This document shows, piece after piece, positions 29,078-38,830 of a stretch of 64,000 bases of DNA. The notes beneath the pieces are model-generated. The model did not search any database. It was not told the origin of the DNA and saw nothing but the letters and a program-made list of their open reading frames with translations. A program made the position numbers and the translations under genes. How positions within the stretch are numbered: position 1 is the stretch's first letter; every line of letters begins with the position of its first letter. The DNA comes from Acidovorax sp. Leaf160. Its GTDB lineage: Bacteria; Pseudomonadota; Gammaproteobacteria; Burkholderiales; Burkholderiaceae_C. The DNA lies in NCBI RefSeq assembly GCF_001424265.1, contig NZ_LMOV01000001.1:397873-461872 (forward strand), read 5' to 3'.

Positions 29078-30802
29078 TCACTGGAGGCCGAGCTGCGCCT
29101 TCAGCGCCCCCCAGGCCGTGCCGTTGAGGCGTTGCGCGTAACTCAATACCTGATTCACGTCGGTGGCGGGCCGCTGCTGCCGGGTTTGGTAGACCGCGCC
29201 GTTGTATTCGGCATAACCTCGCGTGCTGTCCAGCGTGGTGGTCGGGAAGGCGGTGAACTTGAGCACGTTCACGCCGCCGATGACCTGGATGGTGAAAGCG
29301 CTCTGCGCGAGCGGCGTGCAGTTGCTGGAATCGGTGTAGTTCGGTGCCGTGGCGTCGCAGCGGTACAGCTGGGCGGTGCCGCCGTCGATGAACGCGGCCC
29401 GCAGGCTGTGGGTGGAGTCCACCAGGCCCAGCGGCAAGGTTCCGGCGGCAGTGGCCGGGTTGGCGGCGGCTACCGTGCGGGTGGCCACCAGGTTGGCCAG
29501 CGTGCCGTTGCCCAGGGAGTCGGTCGCCGTGTTGTTGATGCGGATCGGCCAGTTCAGCTGTGCGCTCACATTGGTGCGCAGCGTCGAGCCCGCGGGGAAG
29601 GTGGCGGTGCCCAGCGCGGTGGTGGACGCCATGGTGACCACCGGCGTGCGTGTCACGCCCTCGGCATTCAGCCGGCTGTCGCCCACCTGCATCTGCGCCA
29701 CCACGTCGGCCATGGCGCGGCCCGACACGTCCTGCTCGACCAAGGTCGCGCTGTAGAAGCGGGTGGCACCGTCGCAGAACCGGGTGCGACTCGGCGAGCC
29801 CCGCGTGTTCAGGCGTGGCGGCGTGCCGTCGCAGCGGTTCCAGCCGTTGTCGGTGAGCTGTACGGATGCTGGCGTCGGGTAGAGCTGAGCGCCAGTGAGT
29901 GCGGTGCCTGCAGCCAGGCCGGCGCGGCGCTCGAACTGCTGCACGTTGCCGTTCGCATCCACCACGCCGTCTGTCTCCCGCACGGCATAGGTGTAGTTCT
30001 GCGCGTCGGTGTAGTTCAGCGATGCCAGCGTGGCGGCGGGCATGGCGGGGGCCGCGACGGCCACGGTGGTGGCAACGCCGCCCCATTCGAACACCGTGGC
30101 CGTGACCTGGGCGGCGGTGCGGGCCGTGTCGGGCAGCACGGCCGCGGAGGACAGCGGGTCGCCCTGGTAGTCGTAGAGCTTGGCCACCGGCACGGCCAGT
30201 TGCTGCGCCACGGCGGCTTCTGCGTCGGCCAGCGACAGGCCCTTGGCCACGGCGTTCTGCACCAGGGTGGTCAGGGGCGAGATCTGGGCCGCCTTGCCGG
30301 CGGGTGCCGCCAGCACGTATTCGCGCGTGGTGGCCGTCGAGTTGGGGTCGGCCGCATCCACTGCCGACGCGCCCACCACCGCCAGCACCGCTGCCGCCTG
30401 GAAGGCGCTGGCGGCCGCGACGTCGGTGGGCTGGTAGGTCAGCGTGTAGGCGCCGTCGGCACCGGTCGCGGCGGACAGGGGCTCGGAGGCATCGCAGGCC
30501 TGGTTGGCATTCAAGTCCACGCAGACCTTGGCGCCCCGGACCCCCTGATCGATGACGACCGTACCGGACAGCGTGATGGCGGCGGGTGCCGCCGGAGCGG
30601 GGGCTGGTGCTGGTGCTGGTGCGGGAGCAGGTGCGGGGCTTGGCGCGGGCGAGGCGGTGTCGTTGTCCCCCCCGCCACCTCCGCAGGCGGCGAGCAGGCT
30701 CAACACGCCGGCGGCCAACAGGCTCTTGTAGAGCGGCGGGAAGGCCACGCCCGTGTCGGCGCGGAAGGGAGAGGGGCAGGGGGAGGTGCGGCGTGTGGTC
30801 AT
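29078..30802 (-). CDS. Lipoprotein of unknown function with Pro-Ala repeat spacer
   Basis: 574 residues. The signal has a lipobox, LSLLAAC, followed by a run of glycines (CGGGGGD) typical of outer-membrane lipoproteins in this group. Next is a Pro-Ala dipeptide spacer of ~25 residues. A domain with VVIDQGVRGAKVCVDLN and DGAYTLTY suggests a carboxypeptidase-regulatory-like or Ig-like fold. The remaining ~400 residues are Thr/Ala/Asn-rich with paired cysteines and no family I recognise. The ATG at 30802 gives a signal peptide of sensible length, although the frame extends further upstream. It is divergent from the LuxR-type regulator, 151 bases away, which may control it. Confidence 0.8.
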   Translation of the reverse strand: MTTRRTSPCPSPFRADTGVAFPPLYKSLLAAGVLSLLAACGGGGGDNDTASPAPSPAPAPAPAPAPAPAPAAPAAITLSGTVVIDQGVRGAKVCVDLNANQACDASEPLSAATGADGAYTLTYQPTDVAAASAFQAAAVLAVVGASAVDAADPNSTATTREYVLAAPAGKAAQISPLTTLVQNAVAKGLSLADAEAAVAQQLAVPVAKLYDYQGDPLSSAAVLPDTARTAAQVTATVFEWGGVATTVAVAAPAMPAATLASLNYTDAQNYTYAVRETDGVVDANGNVQQFERRAGLAAGTALTGAQLYPTPASVQLTDNGWNRCDGTPPRLNTRGSPSRTRFCDGATRFYSATLVEQDVSGRAMADVVAQMQVGDSRLNAEGVTRTPVVTMASTTALGTATFPAGSTLRTNVSAQLNWPIRINNTATDSLGNGTLANLVATRTVAAANPATAAGTLPLGLVDSTHSLRAAFIDGGTAQLYRCDATAPNYTDSSNCTPLAQSAFTIQVIGGVNVLKFTAFPTTTLDSTRGYAEYNGAVYQTRQQRPATDVNQVLSYAQRLNGTAWGALKAQLGLQ

Positions 30803-30953
30803 GGCGTGATTTCTCGAAACGTGTGGAGATGACGCGCCGACGTTACGGTGATACGTTCGGAAACGACATGATGCAAATGCATCATGCGTTGCGACCCTGA
30901 CGTGCTGCAACCTGGCATCGACACAACGACAACGCGACAGGGAGGGAGGGTGC

Positions 30954-31967
30954 ATGGCTCAGACCCCAGGCATGGAAGACTTCAGCGATCTGCTGCTGCA
31001 CGTGTATCGACTGGCGCACGAGCAGCCGCTGCACGCCTTTCAGGACGCATCGCTGGATGCGCTTCGCAGGGTGCTGCCCTTCGATTCATCGATGTGGGGT
31101 TCGGCGACCCCTGGAGTGGCGGGTATCGACATCCACACGCTGCACCTCGACCGCCAGCCCGCCGAGATGCTTTCGGCCTACGAGGCAGTCAAGCACCTGG
31201 ACACCGCTGCCGCCCGGGTGATGCAGGCGCCACGCGCCACGCTCGGTTTCGATGCCGCGGCGCAGTTCGGCGCCCCGCATCAGAAGGCCATCAGCGCCTA
31301 CGGCCGGCGATTCGGGCAGCGGCACTTCTTCATCACGTCGACCGCCAACCCGGCCAATGGCCTGACGCAGTGGATCACGCTGTTCCGGGCGCACGAAGGC
31401 GCATGTGGAACGGAGCGGGAGCGCACCCTGCTGGCGGCGGTGGCGCCGCACTTTCACCAGGCCGTTGGCTACAACCGGATGCGCCATCTGGAGGCTCTCG
31501 CGCCAGACCATGCGCCCGGCGGTGACGCACTGAAGCCCGCGCAGGGAGAGCGCGCCCAGGCCGTCGCGGACCTGCGCGGCACCGTCTATCACGCCACGCC
31601 TGCCTTCGATGCGATGCTGCGCACCGAGTGGAGTGCGCAGCCGGCCCGCCGCCTGCCGCCGCCGCTCCTGCAGCACTTCGCCAGCGGCAGCGCACGGTTC
31701 GCCGGCCACACGCTGGTGGTGCGCTGCCATGTGGAGCGCGATCTGATGTTCGTGAACGCCCGTCCCCGCTGCGCGGCCGACCAGTTGACGCCGCGCGAGT
31801 GGCAGATCGGCTGGCTTCTGGCACAGGGCCTGAGTCACAAGGAGATAGCGCGCCGGCTGGACCGCGCACCGGCCACGGTGCGCAACCACATCCAGACGAT
31901 CTACCGGCGTCTGGACGTGGGCAGCGTCGCGGCCTTGATCGCCGAGCTGCATGCCGCGCTGGACTGA
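30954..31967 (+). CDS. LuxR-family transcriptional regulator
   Basis: 337 residues. The C-terminal ~60 residues are a LuxR-type helix-turn-helix: LTPREWQIGWLLAQGLSHKE, then IARRLDRAPATVRNHIQTIY. The N-terminal ~260 residues do not resemble an acyl-homoserine-lactone domain or a receiver; they may be a GAF/PAS-like sensor (DSSMWGSATPG). AGGGAGGG six bases before the ATG fixes the start. It is divergent from the lipoprotein gene and lies next to gspE, convergent with it. Either could be a target, but the sequence does not show which. Confidence 0.88.
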   Translation: MAQTPGMEDFSDLLLHVYRLAHEQPLHAFQDASLDALRRVLPFDSSMWGSATPGVAGIDIHTLHLDRQPAEMLSAYEAVKHLDTAAARVMQAPRATLGFDAAAQFGAPHQKAISAYGRRFGQRHFFITSTANPANGLTQWITLFRAHEGACGTERERTLLAAVAPHFHQAVGYNRMRHLEALAPDHAPGGDALKPAQGERAQAVADLRGTVYHATPAFDAMLRTEWSAQPARRLPPPLLQHFASGSARFAGHTLVVRCHVERDLMFVNARPRCAADQLTPREWQIGWLLAQGLSHKEIARRLDRAPATVRNHIQTIYRRLDVGSVAALIAELHAALD

Positions 31968-32138
31968 TACGGATCTGCCTTCAGCCGGCTAACGCAAGTG
32001 GGTTCGCCTCGCCGTGCGACAGCGCTGTTTTCGGCTTACCGCCTGGTCATTTGATGGAAGACAAACCGTAGGGAGAGCACCGCCGGAACCCCCGCGCACC
32101 CCCGTACCCACCGTCGCGGCGCAGGGCCGCCAGAGCCG

Positions 32139-33503
32139 TCAATCGCGCGTGACGCGCAGCACCTCTTCGGGGCTGGTGATGCCGGCCTGCACCAGCCGCT
32201 CGCCGTCTTCCCGCATCAGGCGCATGCCGCGGGCCAGGGCGGCGGTGCGGATGTCGGCCTCCGCCGCCTGGTTGTGCACCTTCTCGCGGATGGCGTCGTC
32301 CACCACCAGCAGCTCGAACACGCCCGTGCGGCCGCGGTAGCCGCTCGGGTCTGCGGGATCGAGCTTGCGCACCAGGCGCTGGGCCAGCACGCCCAGCAGC
32401 GAGCTGGACAGGAGGAAGGGCTCCACGCCCATGTCGGTCAGGCGGGTGATGGCGCTGGCGGCGTCGTTGGTGTGCAGCGTGGCCAGCACCAGGTGGCCGG
32501 TGAGCGATGCCTGGATGGCGATCTGTGCGGTCTCGAAGTCGCGGATCTCCCCGATCATGATCACGTCCGGGTCCTGCCGCAGGATGGCGCGCAGGGCCTT
32601 GGCGAAGGTCAGGTCGATGCGGGCGTTCACCTGCGTCTGGCCCACGCCCGCCAGTTCGTACTCGATGGGGTCTTCCACCGTCATGATGTTGCCCTGCGTC
32701 GCGTCCATGCGCTGCAGCGCCGCGTAGAGCGTGGTGGACTTGCCCGAGCCCGTGGGCCCCGTCACCAGGATGATGCCGTGCGGCTGGGCAATGAGCTGCT
32801 CGAAGCGCGACAGCGTGTCGCCCTGCATGCCCACCGATTCGAGCGTGAGCTTGGTCTGCGTCTTGTCCAGCAGGCGCAGCACGGCGCGTTCGCCGTGGGC
32901 GCTGGGCAGGGTGGAGACGCGCACGTCGATGGCCCGGGTGCCCAGGCGCAGGCTGATGCGGCCGTCCTGCGGCAGGCGCTTTTCGGAGATGTCGAGGTCG
33001 GCCATGATCTTCAGGCGCGAGATCAGCGCGGCGTGCAGGGCGCGGTTGGGCTGCACCACTTCGCGCAGCGTGCCGTCCACCCGGAAGCGCACGCTGGAAT
33101 GGCGCTCGTACGGCTCGATGTGGATGTCGCTCGCGCCGTCGCGCGCAGCCTGGGTCAGCAGCGCGTTCAGCATGCGGATGATGGGCGCGTCGCCGGCCGA
33201 CTCCAGCAGGTCTTCCACGGCCGGCAGCTCCTGCATCATGCGCGAGAGGTCGGCGTCGCTTTCCACCTCGCTCACCACCATGGCGGCGCTGGATTCGTTC
33301 TGCGAATAGGCGGCGCTGATGCGCTGGGCCAGCGCGGTGGCGTCCAGCGGCATCAGCTGGCGTACGCCGGGGTGCTTGCGCAGCACTTCCGACAGCGCGC
33401 CGGCATCGGGCACCAGGCCGTGCCAGAGCACCAGGCTCTGGCCGTCGTCTTCCAGCAGCAGCTGCGCGGAGCGCGCGAACGCATAGGGCAGGGGGTGGCG
33501 CAT
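32139..33503 (-). CDS. gspE: Type II secretion ATPase GspE
   Basis: 454 residues. GspE is the cytoplasmic hexameric ATPase that powers the pseudopilus. The N-terminal domain is short, followed by the secretion ATPase core: Walker [11 protein letters not shown] with K255, Asp box [11 protein letters not shown], Walker [13 protein letters not shown] and His box [10 protein letters not shown]. The region between LVRKL and [12 protein letters not shown], which in most GspE proteins holds a CxxC...CxxC zinc subdomain, is reduced to DPADPS with no cysteine. The protein ends normally. It is the last gene of the T2SS operon and lies 13 bases after gspD. The ATG at 33503 was chosen because upstream sequence is gspD. 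Confidence 0.95.
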   Translation of the reverse strand: MRHPLPYAFARSAQLLLEDDGQSLVLWHGLVPDAGALSEVLRKHPGVRQLMPLDATALAQRISAAYSQNESSAAMVVSEVESDADLSRMMQELPAVEDLLESAGDAPIIRMLNALLTQAARDGASDIHIEPYERHSSVRFRVDGTLREVVQPNRALHAALISRLKIMADLDISEKRLPQDGRISLRLGTRAIDVRVSTLPSAHGERAVLRLLDKTQTKLTLESVGMQGDTLSRFEQLIAQPHGIILVTGPTGSGKSTTLYAALQRMDATQGNIMTVEDPIEYELAGVGQTQVNARIDLTFAKALRAILRQDPDVIMIGEIRDFETAQIAIQASLTGHLVLATLHTNDAASAITRLTDMGVEPFLLSSSLLGVLAQRLVRKLDPADPSGYRGRTGVFELLVVDDAIREKVHNQAAEADIRTAALARGMRLMREDGERLVQAGITSPEEVLRVTRD

Positions 33504-33516
33504 GGGTGGCCGTGCC

Positions 33517-35934
33517 TTATTGCGGGCTGTAGGGCGACGGGTTGCCCGGCACATAGGCCGGGGCTGGCGCGGGCGCGGCGGGCTGCACCAGCGGCACTGG
33601 CTGCAGCGGCGCGATCAGCGGCGGCGGCGTGGGCGCGCGCGGCGCCACGGGCGCGCCGGGCTGCGTGGCGATGGGTTGCGCGGGCAGCGGCGGCAGCACC
33701 GGCGCGTCGGGCACGCTGCGCATCACCGTGCTGGGCGCGGGCTGCGTGGCCTGCTGCAGCGCGCGGATGGCCTCGTAGCGGTCCATCACCAGCGCGTCGC
33801 TGGTGGCGCCGTCGCGGATCACCACCGGGCGCAGGAACACCATCAGGTTGGTCTTGCGGCGCGAGCGGTTCTCGTTGCGAAACAGCGCGCCCACCACCGG
33901 CAGGTCGCCCACCACCGGCACCTTGTCCTGGCCCAGGGCATAGCGGTCTTCCAGCAGGCCGCCCAGCACGATCACGCTGCCGTCGCCCACCAGCACGGTG
34001 GATTCGATGGAGCGCTTGCTGGTGGTCGGGCCGTTGACCGAGTTGAGCGTGGAGGCGTCCACCTGCGACACCTCCTGGTAGAGCGTGAGCTTGACGGTGC
34101 CGTTCTCGTTGATCTGCGGGCGCACGCGCAGCATCAGGCCCACGTCCTTGCGCTCCACCGTGGTGAACGGGTTCACCGTGGAGCTGCCGGTGGTGTTGGC
34201 ATAGGAGCCCGTGGGGAAGGGCACGTTGTTGCCGATGATGATCTGGGCCTCTTCGTTGTCCAGCGTCATCAGGTTGGGGGTGGAGAGCACGTTGGCGTCG
34301 CCCGTGTTCTCCAGGAAGTTGGCGAGCGCGCCCAGGTAGTAGTTGCCGTTGATGCGCGGCGCAACGGCGATGTTGAGGCCGTTGTTCAGGTTGGACGCGG
34401 CGCTGGCGATGGTGGTGGTATTGCCGGTGGCCGCAGCCAGCGCCAGGCTGAGGATGTTGGCCCCGCCCCCGGAACTGGACGCGCCGGAATTGGTGCCCAG
34501 CACGCCGACGGTGCCGTTGCCGTAGTTGCCCATCACGCCCTGCCACTGGATGCCGAATTCCGCCACTTTGTTGGCCGAGACCTCGACGATCAGGCTCTCC
34601 ACCAGCACCTGCGCACGCCGGCCGTCGAGCTGGTCGATGACCGCACGCAGCTGGCGGAACTGCGGCTCGGGCGCCGAGATGATGAGCGAGTTGGTGGTCG
34701 GGTCGGCCTGGATCTGCCCGCCGGTCGAAGGCTGGTTGCTGTTGGCCGAATTCAGGCTGCCGGCGGCGCTGCCCAGGCCTCCGGCGCCGCTGCTGCCCGA
34801 GCCCATGGCGCCGGCGCCGCCGCCGAAGCTGCCGCCGGCCGTGCCGCCCGCCATGCCGCCGCCCGTCTGCGACAGGCCGCCCGTGGCGCTGCTGGTGGCG
34901 CCGCCGCTGGCGCTGCCGCCCGCAGCATTGCTGCCCATCGAGGCCGCCAGCGCGGCGCGGAGGGTGGTGGCTAGCTTCGTCGCGTCGGCGTTCTTCAGGT
35001 AGACCACGTGGATGTTGCCGTTTGCCGCACTGCTGCCGGGCGCGGCCGGCTGGTCGAGCTTGGCGACCAGCGTGCGCACCAGCGCCAGGCGCGCCGGGTT
35101 GGCTGCGCGCACGATCAGCGAATTGCTGCGCGGCTCGGCCAGCAGCGTGGTGCGAAAGCCCGTGTCCGACTGGCCGGCCGTGGGCGTGCCCTGGCCGGCG
35201 GCAGCCGTGGGGGCCGCGCTGCCCGACCCTTCGATCAGCCGCGACACCAGCGGTGCCAGCTCGCTCGCCACCGCGTTCTGCAGCGGGATGATCTCCACGT
35301 CGCTGGCATTGGACACATCCATCGCCGCCACGATGCGCGCGATGCGCTGCAGGTTGTCGGCGTAGTCGGTGATGACCAGCGAGTTGTTGCCCGGGTTCAC
35401 GTTGATGGTGTTGTTGGGGCTGATGAGCGGGCGCAGCACCGGCACCAGGTTGGCTGCGTTCTCGAAATTCAGCTTGAATATCTGCGTGACGATCTGGCCG
35501 CCCGAAGGCGCGCGGCCCGAGCTGCCCTGCGTCACGCTCACCGAGCCGGCCTGCAGCTTGGCGTCGGCCTCGGGCACCACCTTGTAGAGCCCGGCCGCCT
35601 CCACCACGGTGAAGCCCTGCAGGCGCAGCGCCGCCAGGAACTGGTCGAACGCGGCGGCCGGCGTCACGGCCCGCTCGGTCACCAGGTTCAGCTGGCCCTT
35701 CACGCGCGGGTCCACCACCACGTTGCGGCCGGTGATGGTGGCCATGGTGCGGGCCAAGGCTTCGATGTCGGCACCGGCGAAGTTCAGCGTGACCGGCTCG
35801 CCCGCGCGCACGCTGCCGGTGCTGGTGGATACCGCAGTCTGCGCATGCAATGGGCCGCTGGCGCACGCCAGTAGGGCACAAGTAGCTATAAAATTAATAG
35901 CAAAATGCAGGCGCTGGGAAGGCAAGGAATTCAT
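33517..35934 (-). CDS. gspD: Type II secretion secretin GspD
   Basis: 805 residues; forms the outer-membrane channel of the T2SS. The signal peptide (1-31) has the h-region [16 protein letters not shown], partly encoded by an interspersed repeat. N0-N3 ring domains follow ([38 protein letters not shown]). N3 carries a large Gly/Ser/Ala insertion (~350-410). The secretin core spans ~430-720 ([45 protein letters not shown]). The last ~80 residues are Pro-rich, possibly a pilotin or cell-wall contact. It starts five bases after gspN and lies within the operon. Confidence 0.96.
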   Translation of the reverse strand: MNSLPSQRLHFAINFIATCALLACASGPLHAQTAVSTSTGSVRAGEPVTLNFAGADIEALARTMATITGRNVVVDPRVKGQLNLVTERAVTPAAAFDQFLAALRLQGFTVVEAAGLYKVVPEADAKLQAGSVSVTQGSSGRAPSGGQIVTQIFKLNFENAANLVPVLRPLISPNNTINVNPGNNSLVITDYADNLQRIARIVAAMDVSNASDVEIIPLQNAVASELAPLVSRLIEGSGSAAPTAAAGQGTPTAGQSDTGFRTTLLAEPRSNSLIVRAANPARLALVRTLVAKLDQPAAPGSSAANGNIHVVYLKNADATKLATTLRAALAASMGSNAAGGSASGGATSSATGGLSQTGGGMAGGTAGGSFGGGAGAMGSGSSGAGGLGSAAGSLNSANSNQPSTGGQIQADPTTNSLIISAPEPQFRQLRAVIDQLDGRRAQVLVESLIVEVSANKVAEFGIQWQGVMGNYGNGTVGVLGTNSGASSSGGGANILSLALAAATGNTTTIASAASNLNNGLNIAVAPRINGNYYLGALANFLENTGDANVLSTPNLMTLDNEEAQIIIGNNVPFPTGSYANTTGSSTVNPFTTVERKDVGLMLRVRPQINENGTVKLTLYQEVSQVDASTLNSVNGPTTSKRSIESTVLVGDGSVIVLGGLLEDRYALGQDKVPVVGDLPVVGALFRNENRSRRKTNLMVFLRPVVIRDGATSDALVMDRYEAIRALQQATQPAPSTVMRSVPDAPVLPPLPAQPIATQPGAPVAPRAPTPPPLIAPLQPVPLVQPAAPAPAPAYVPGNPSPYSPQ
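35885..35917 (-). repeat. AT-palindrome repeat stretch inside the gspD signal sequence
   Basis: The palindrome GCTATTAATTTTATAGC (35901-35885 on the minus strand), preceded by AGCGCCTGCATTTT, matches the 3' part of the ~55-base element seen intergenically elsewhere in the window. It lies in frame within gspD codons 7-17; the palindrome itself encodes Ala12-Ile-Asn-Phe-Ile-Ala17 of the signal peptide h-region. Only this part of the element is recognisable. Confidence 0.6.
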
Positions 35935-35938
35935 ACGG

Positions 35939-36757
35939 TCAACCCACGGTGATGATGGAGCGCGCGCCGTTGCGCCGCCCGATGATGTTGAGAAGGTTCG
36001 CCAGCGCGGCTTCGCGGTCGGGCGCGGCGCTGGCCTCGCCGGTGAAGCGCAGGCGGTTGCCCACCCACTGGCCGCTGCCCTGCAGCAGCAGCGCGCCGCC
36101 CAGCGTGGTCAGCGTGAGCGTGGGGGCCGGGCCGCTGCCCTGCAGCGCCAGGCGGTAGCTGCCCATGGGGCGCAGGGTGGAAAGGCGGGAAGACATGTCG
36201 AGCGCATCGAGCTGCAGGCTGCCGCCCAGCTGCATGCGGCCGTCGGCCCACGACAGGGTCAGCGCCTGGGTGGACAGCTGCAGCTGGCCCTGCGGCTGCA
36301 CGGTGTTCCAGGGCGTGCCCAGGCCGGCCAGCACCGCGGCGGGCCACTGGCTGCGGCCGTCGGCCAGCGCCACGTGCGCCGTGCCCCAGCCGGCGCGCAG
36401 CGCGACGCGCAGCGGCTCGGCGGCGCTGGTGCAGCAGTCGGCCCGCAACTCGGCCCGCACGCCGGCCCAGGCCGGGCGCAGCCGCCACTGCAGCCGGCCG
36501 GGCAGGGCGGCGCGGTCCTGGCTGCCGCCGCCGCCCGTGAGCAGCAGCTGCGCCGAGCCGTTCCAGACCGTGCCGCGCGGCTCGGCCAGCTGCACCTGGC
36601 CGGCGCTGGCACGGGCCACGCCCGCGGCCAGCCAGCGGGCGGGCGCGAACAGCGCCATCGCCGGCAGCACGCCCAGCAGCAGCCCGAGCACGGCCCAGCC
36701 CCACGGCGAGCGGGGCGCGGCAGTGGAGGACAGGTTGCGCGAGGAAGAACGGGCCAC
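35939..36757 (-). CDS. gspN: Type II secretion protein GspN
   Basis: 272 residues from a GTG start. GspN is an accessory inner-membrane T2SS protein found in some Burkholderiales and Pseudomonas-type systems. One N-terminal TM segment (WAVLGLLLGVLPAMALFA) is followed by a periplasmic domain rich in beta strands. It has the family pattern GTVWNGSAQL near residue 70 and LDALDMSSRLSTLRPMGSYRL in the second half. The start is uncertain: the frame is open further upstream with no ATG nearby, and GTG at 36757 gives the length expected for the family. It sits between gspM and gspD, the usual place. Confidence 0.85.
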   Translation of the reverse strand: MARSSSRNLSSTAAPRSPWGWAVLGLLLGVLPAMALFAPARWLAAGVARASAGQVQLAEPRGTVWNGSAQLLLTGGGGSQDRAALPGRLQWRLRPAWAGVRAELRADCCTSAAEPLRVALRAGWGTAHVALADGRSQWPAAVLAGLGTPWNTVQPQGQLQLSTQALTLSWADGRMQLGGSLQLDALDMSSRLSTLRPMGSYRLALQGSGPAPTLTLTTLGGALLLQGSGQWVGNRLRFTGEASAAPDREAALANLLNIIGRRNGARSIITVG

Positions 36758-36846
36758 GGGGAAAAGCGGTGTGAAGGGTGCGGGATGGAGGAAAGAGTTG
36801 CCAGGAGGCAGCGGAATGCGGGTGTACGCCGGCGGACGCTGGGCGC

Positions 36847-37497
36847 TCAGGTGGGCGGCAGCACCAGCACCAGCGTGCCGTCCCAGCGGGGCGGGCCGCT
36901 CGGGCTGGCCGGGCCGGCAGCGGACGCCGGGGCCGCGCCGGGCAGGCCGGCTCCTGCGGCCGTGCCGGCTCGGGGCGCGCCGGGCGCAGCCGGCGCCGCC
37001 GTGGCGGTGGCCGACCGGGTCAGCCTGGCTTCCAGCGGCACGGCGCGGCTGGTGCTGCGCACCTGCGTGAGCCACTGCGCCAGGGCGTCGGCGGGCGTGC
37101 CCTTCAGGGTGACGGTCACCCGGTCGCCTGCTGCCGTCAGCTGCGCGCTGGCGCCCAGCTGCTGGGTGAGCGATGTCTGCAGGCTGCGCAGCGCATCGCT
37201 GCCGCGTGCGCGGGGCACGGCCTGCAATTGCAGCGCCTCGGCCTGCAGCGACTGCATGTGCTGCAGTTGCGCGTCGAGCGCGGCATGGCGGGCGGGGGCG
37301 GTGCGCAGCGTCTGCAGTGCCGGCGCCAGGGCCACCCACCACAGCAGGGCCAGTGCGACCACGCCGCCTGCGGCCAGCACCAGGGTCTGTTCGCGGCGCG
37401 CCATCGCCCTCCAGCGGGCCTGCAGCGCGGGGGCCAGCGGGGCGGCCGCGCCGCCGGGCGGGGCGCCGGCGCCGTGCTTCTTGCGCATGATGTTCAT
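36847..37497 (-). CDS. gspM: Type II secretion protein GspM
   Basis: 216 residues. GspM is a bitopic inner-membrane protein of the T2SS platform that binds GspL. It has a short cytoplasmic N-terminus, one TM segment (TLVLAAGGVVALALLWWVAL), then a periplasmic coiled coil (LDAQLQHMQSLQAEALQLQ) and a small ferredoxin-like domain (RVTVTLKGTPADALAQWL). The last ~50 residues are an Ala/Pro/Gly-rich extension. The ATG overlaps the gspL stop as ATGA, giving translational coupling. Confidence 0.9.
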   Translation of the reverse strand: MNIMRKKHGAGAPPGGAAAPLAPALQARWRAMARREQTLVLAAGGVVALALLWWVALAPALQTLRTAPARHAALDAQLQHMQSLQAEALQLQAVPRARGSDALRSLQTSLTQQLGASAQLTAAGDRVTVTLKGTPADALAQWLTQVRSTSRAVPLEARLTRSATATAAPAAPGAPRAGTAAGAGLPGAAPASAAGPASPSGPPRWDGTLVLVLPPT

Positions 37498-38741
37498 CGC
37501 TGCACCTCCAGCCGCACCTGCAGCAGGCCGTTCTGTTCACGCGCCAGGTAGCCGCGGGCCATCAGCCGCTGGTTCAGCGTGTCGATGGCGGCGGCGTCAA
37601 GGTCGAGCCCGCGCAGGCGCAGCTCGCCGCCTGCATATTCCAGCGATGCCGGCAGTTGTCCGTCCGGCAGCGCCGCGCCGGTGGCGGCCATGACCGGTTC
37701 CAGATCGGCGGGCGAGAGGCTGCCGGCGGCCTGGCGCAGCAGGGCCAGCTCGCGTTCCATCTGCACCGGCGCGTCCACGATGGCCCTGACTTGCGGGAAG
37801 GTCTGGGTGAGCGCGCTGCGCACGCCGGCTTCCTTGGCCGCCAGCGCCCGGCGTTCCTGCCAGGCCCACACGTTCAGTCCCACCACCTGTGCGACGAGCA
37901 GCACCCCGATGGCCCAGCGCGCGGCGCGCCACTGGGGGGCGCGCGCCAGCAGGCCGGCGGCGCTGCCGGCCTTGCGCAGGGCGCGGGTGCGGCCGCTGCT
38001 GGCCAGGTCGAACTGGGCCAGGTCCCAGTCGCCGCGGGCCGCTTGCAGGGCGCGCTGGCTGGCGGTGTGCAGTTCCACCGGGCGGCCCAGCAGGCGCTCG
38101 GCCAGGGTGGCCACCGCGGGTTCCGCCCGCAGCGGCTCGGGCGCGGCAGCGTCGCCGGCGGCCTGGGCGCTGGCGCCCAGCCAGTCGAGCGACGCGGGCG
38201 TGAGCGGCAGCATCACCACGGCCTGATCGGCGCCGTGGCCGGTGGCCACCAGCTGCGGGTCTTCCGGCGTGCCGACGGCGAAGAATTCGGCCGCGCCGCT
38301 GGCCGTCGGGCCGGGCGCGAATTCGGGCACCACGCGCGACACCGGCCGGCCGGCGGCCTCCAGCGTCTGCAGGGCCGCGCGCAGCCAGGCGCGGTCGCAC
38401 ACGGCGACCCAGGCGGGCTCGCCCGCACGCGCGCCGGGCTGCAGCGCGAAGTGCAGCAGCACGGTGTCGTCGAGCAGGCGCTCTTCCAGCAGGCCTTCCA
38501 GCACGGCGCGCAGGCGCGGCGCCTGGCCGCCCGTGCCCTGGGGCAGGGTCACCCGGTGCCAGGAAAGCAGGCGCGCGGGCACCACGGCCACCGTCTCTCC
38601 GGCGCGCCCGGGGTCGGGCAGCAGGGCGGCGGTGGCGCTGGCATGGCGGATGGCGGTGTGGCCGTCGGCGGTCAGCGTGTAGCTGTACTCGGCGGCGGGC
38701 CCCGGCGTGTCCGGGGACAGGGTCAGGATGAGGGTGCTCAT
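37494..38741 (-). CDS. gspL: Type II secretion protein GspL
   Basis: 415 residues. GspL links the ATPase GspE to the platform. The N-terminal ~260 residues form an actin-like cytoplasmic domain (VVPARLLSWHRVTLPQG; DTVLLHFAL). A single TM segment follows (WAIGVLLVAQVVGLNVWAW, ~270-290), then a periplasmic coiled region and a small alpha/beta domain ending LREQNGLLQVRLEVQR-like. Spacing to gspK is 89 bases; it overlaps gspM by four bases. The length is normal. Confidence 0.92.
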   Translation of the reverse strand: MSTLILTLSPDTPGPAAEYSYTLTADGHTAIRHASATAALLPDPGRAGETVAVVPARLLSWHRVTLPQGTGGQAPRLRAVLEGLLEERLLDDTVLLHFALQPGARAGEPAWVAVCDRAWLRAALQTLEAAGRPVSRVVPEFAPGPTASGAAEFFAVGTPEDPQLVATGHGADQAVVMLPLTPASLDWLGASAQAAGDAAAPEPLRAEPAVATLAERLLGRPVELHTASQRALQAARGDWDLAQFDLASSGRTRALRKAGSAAGLLARAPQWRAARWAIGVLLVAQVVGLNVWAWQERRALAAKEAGVRSALTQTFPQVRAIVDAPVQMERELALLRQAAGSLSPADLEPVMAATGAALPDGQLPASLEYAGGELRLRGLDLDAAAIDTLNQRLMARGYLAREQNGLLQVRLEVQR

Positions 38742-38830
38742 GGATCGGTTCGGCGGGCCATTCTAGAGGCGGGCGATGACAGTGCCGCGCGCGGGACGGG
38801 GGCGGGGCCGCTGGCGGGACGCGAGGACGC

